6,371 nucleotides of DNA from Candidatus Altimarinota bacterium (lineage in GTDB: Bacteria; Patescibacteriota; Gracilibacteria; UBA4473). The stretch lies in assembly GCA_905478675.1 (NCBI GenBank), contig CAJQJI010000027.1, positions 1-6,371 on the forward strand, given 5' to 3'. The notes beneath the pieces are model-generated. The model worked only from the letters and a program-made list of their open reading frames with translations. It was not told the origin of the DNA and made no database searches. Of this stretch, positions 5,909 through 6,371 are shown in pieces (within the stretch, counting starts at the first letter, position 1; each line of letters starts with the position of its first letter). Made by a program: the position numbers and the translations under genes.

Positions 5909-5937
5909 ATTATAACAAAATAATCGCCTCAATACAA
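5909..5937 (-). promoter_or_regulatory. Extended -10 promoter of the mscS-like gene
   Basis: On the minus strand a perfect -10 box TATAAT (5909-5914) is preceded by TGT, which makes an extended -10 (TGnTATAAT). A weak -35 candidate TTGTAT (5932-5937) lies exactly 17 bases upstream. The predicted start near 5902-5903 is only about 5 bases from the ATG at 5897, so the transcript would be leaderless or nearly so. This agrees with the absence of a Shine-Dalgarno sequence there. Confidence 0.7.
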
Positions 5938-5952
5938 GTCTATAAACAAACC

Positions 5953-6371
5953 TTACGCAGCCCGTTCGTGATACGGCAAAATTTCTAAATCGTTTAAATC
6001 GGGAATTTGTTCTAAACTTCGCGCTAATAATTTTGAAAGTTGAAGATTTGTCAGCAATGGGACGTTTCGATCAATCGCTTTACGACGAATCAAGTAACCA
6101 TCGGAGACTTCTTCGTGTGAGAATCTATTAGACGTATTAATCACTAAGCCAACCGCTTTGGCTTCAATCATATCCACTACATTCGGATGTTTATCGGAGG
6201 AAACCTTATAGACCGTTTCACACTCATACTCATTATCTCGTAAAAACTGCGCCGTGCCTTCCGTACCCGCAAAAGTAAAACCAAGACGCTTAAATTTTTT
6301 GGCAATCGGTAAGAAATCAGCTTTATCTTTAATGGTTCCAAGCGTTACTAAAATTTTTGATTTTGGCTTTG
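5953..6371 (-). CDS. carB: Carbamoyl-phosphate synthase large subunit, C-terminal domain (partial)
   Basis: The window holds the last 138 codons of a gene that enters from the right edge; the frame is open to 6371, so the apparent internal ATG near 6177 is not the start. The fragment is an MGS-like domain, the allosteric region at the C-terminus of CarB, which makes carbamoyl phosphate from bicarbonate, ammonia and ATP for pyrimidine and arginine synthesis. Motifs in order are KILVTLGTIKDKADFLPIAKK, AGTEGTAQFLRD, KVSSDKHPNVVDMI, GLVINTSN, DGYLIRRKAI and VPLLTN, matching the usual order in bacterial CarB. The catalytic ATP-grasp domains lie outside. A stand-alone methylglyoxal synthase is less likely because the motif set (GTEGTA, HPNVVDMI, DGYLIRR) is CarB-like. 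No clear terminator lies in the 55-base gap before the mscS-like gene. Confidence 0.9.
   Translation of the reverse strand, partial: KPKSKILVTLGTIKDKADFLPIAKKFKRLGFTFAGTEGTAQFLRDNEYECETVYKVSSDKHPNVVDMIEAKAVGLVINTSNRFSHEEVSDGYLIRRKAIDRNVPLLTNLQLSKLLARSLEQIPDLNDLEILPYHERAA

Noticed and set aside
1..6371. CRISPR array, insertion sequence or riboswitch
   Set aside because: Reading through the window I saw no regularly spaced direct repeats, no transposase and no leader long enough for a riboswitch.

Overview
This is a gene-dense, AT-rich bacterial chromosomal window using the standard genetic code. It holds two genes cut by the window edges, six complete protein genes and one tRNA. Intergenic gaps are short (14 to 117 bases), and no stretch over 300 bases lacks a gene. 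None of the seven start codons visible here has a recognisable Shine-Dalgarno sequence, and at least one promoter sits so close to its ATG that the mRNA should be nearly leaderless. Compact packing, absent SD motifs and terse accessory modules would fit a lineage such as Patescibacteria/CPR. That placement is an inference with low confidence, because no taxonomic marker is present.

Left part (1-1289): a heat-shock operon on the minus strand. A sigma70-type promoter overlaps a near-perfect CIRCE operator (1193-1219), the binding site of the HrcA repressor. Downstream of it come a 57-residue putative secreted peptide (999-1172) and then the first 328 codons of the disaggregase ClpB (984 to the left edge). 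Divergent from it is an AI-2E/PerM-family membrane transporter (1290-2375).

Middle (2372-4615): a tight three-gene minus-strand operon. It encodes, in order, an NqrB/RnfD-like integral membrane protein, a lipoprotein with a C-terminal FMN-binding domain, and an ApbE-type FMN transferase. The first two genes overlap by 8 bases and the last two are 5 bases apart. Together they look like a minimal transmembrane flavin electron-transfer module: ApbE would attach FMN covalently to the lipoprotein, and the membrane protein would pass electrons across the membrane to it. This is the most interesting system in the window. The apbE stop codon overlaps that of the convergent transporter gene in a shared TTAA.

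Right part (4616-6371): a plus-strand tRNA-Leu(CAA) with its own promoter and a rho-independent terminator, a minus-strand MscS-family mechanosensitive channel with an extended -10 promoter, and the C-terminal allosteric (MGS-like) domain of the carbamoyl-phosphate synthase large subunit (carB), which continues past the right edge.
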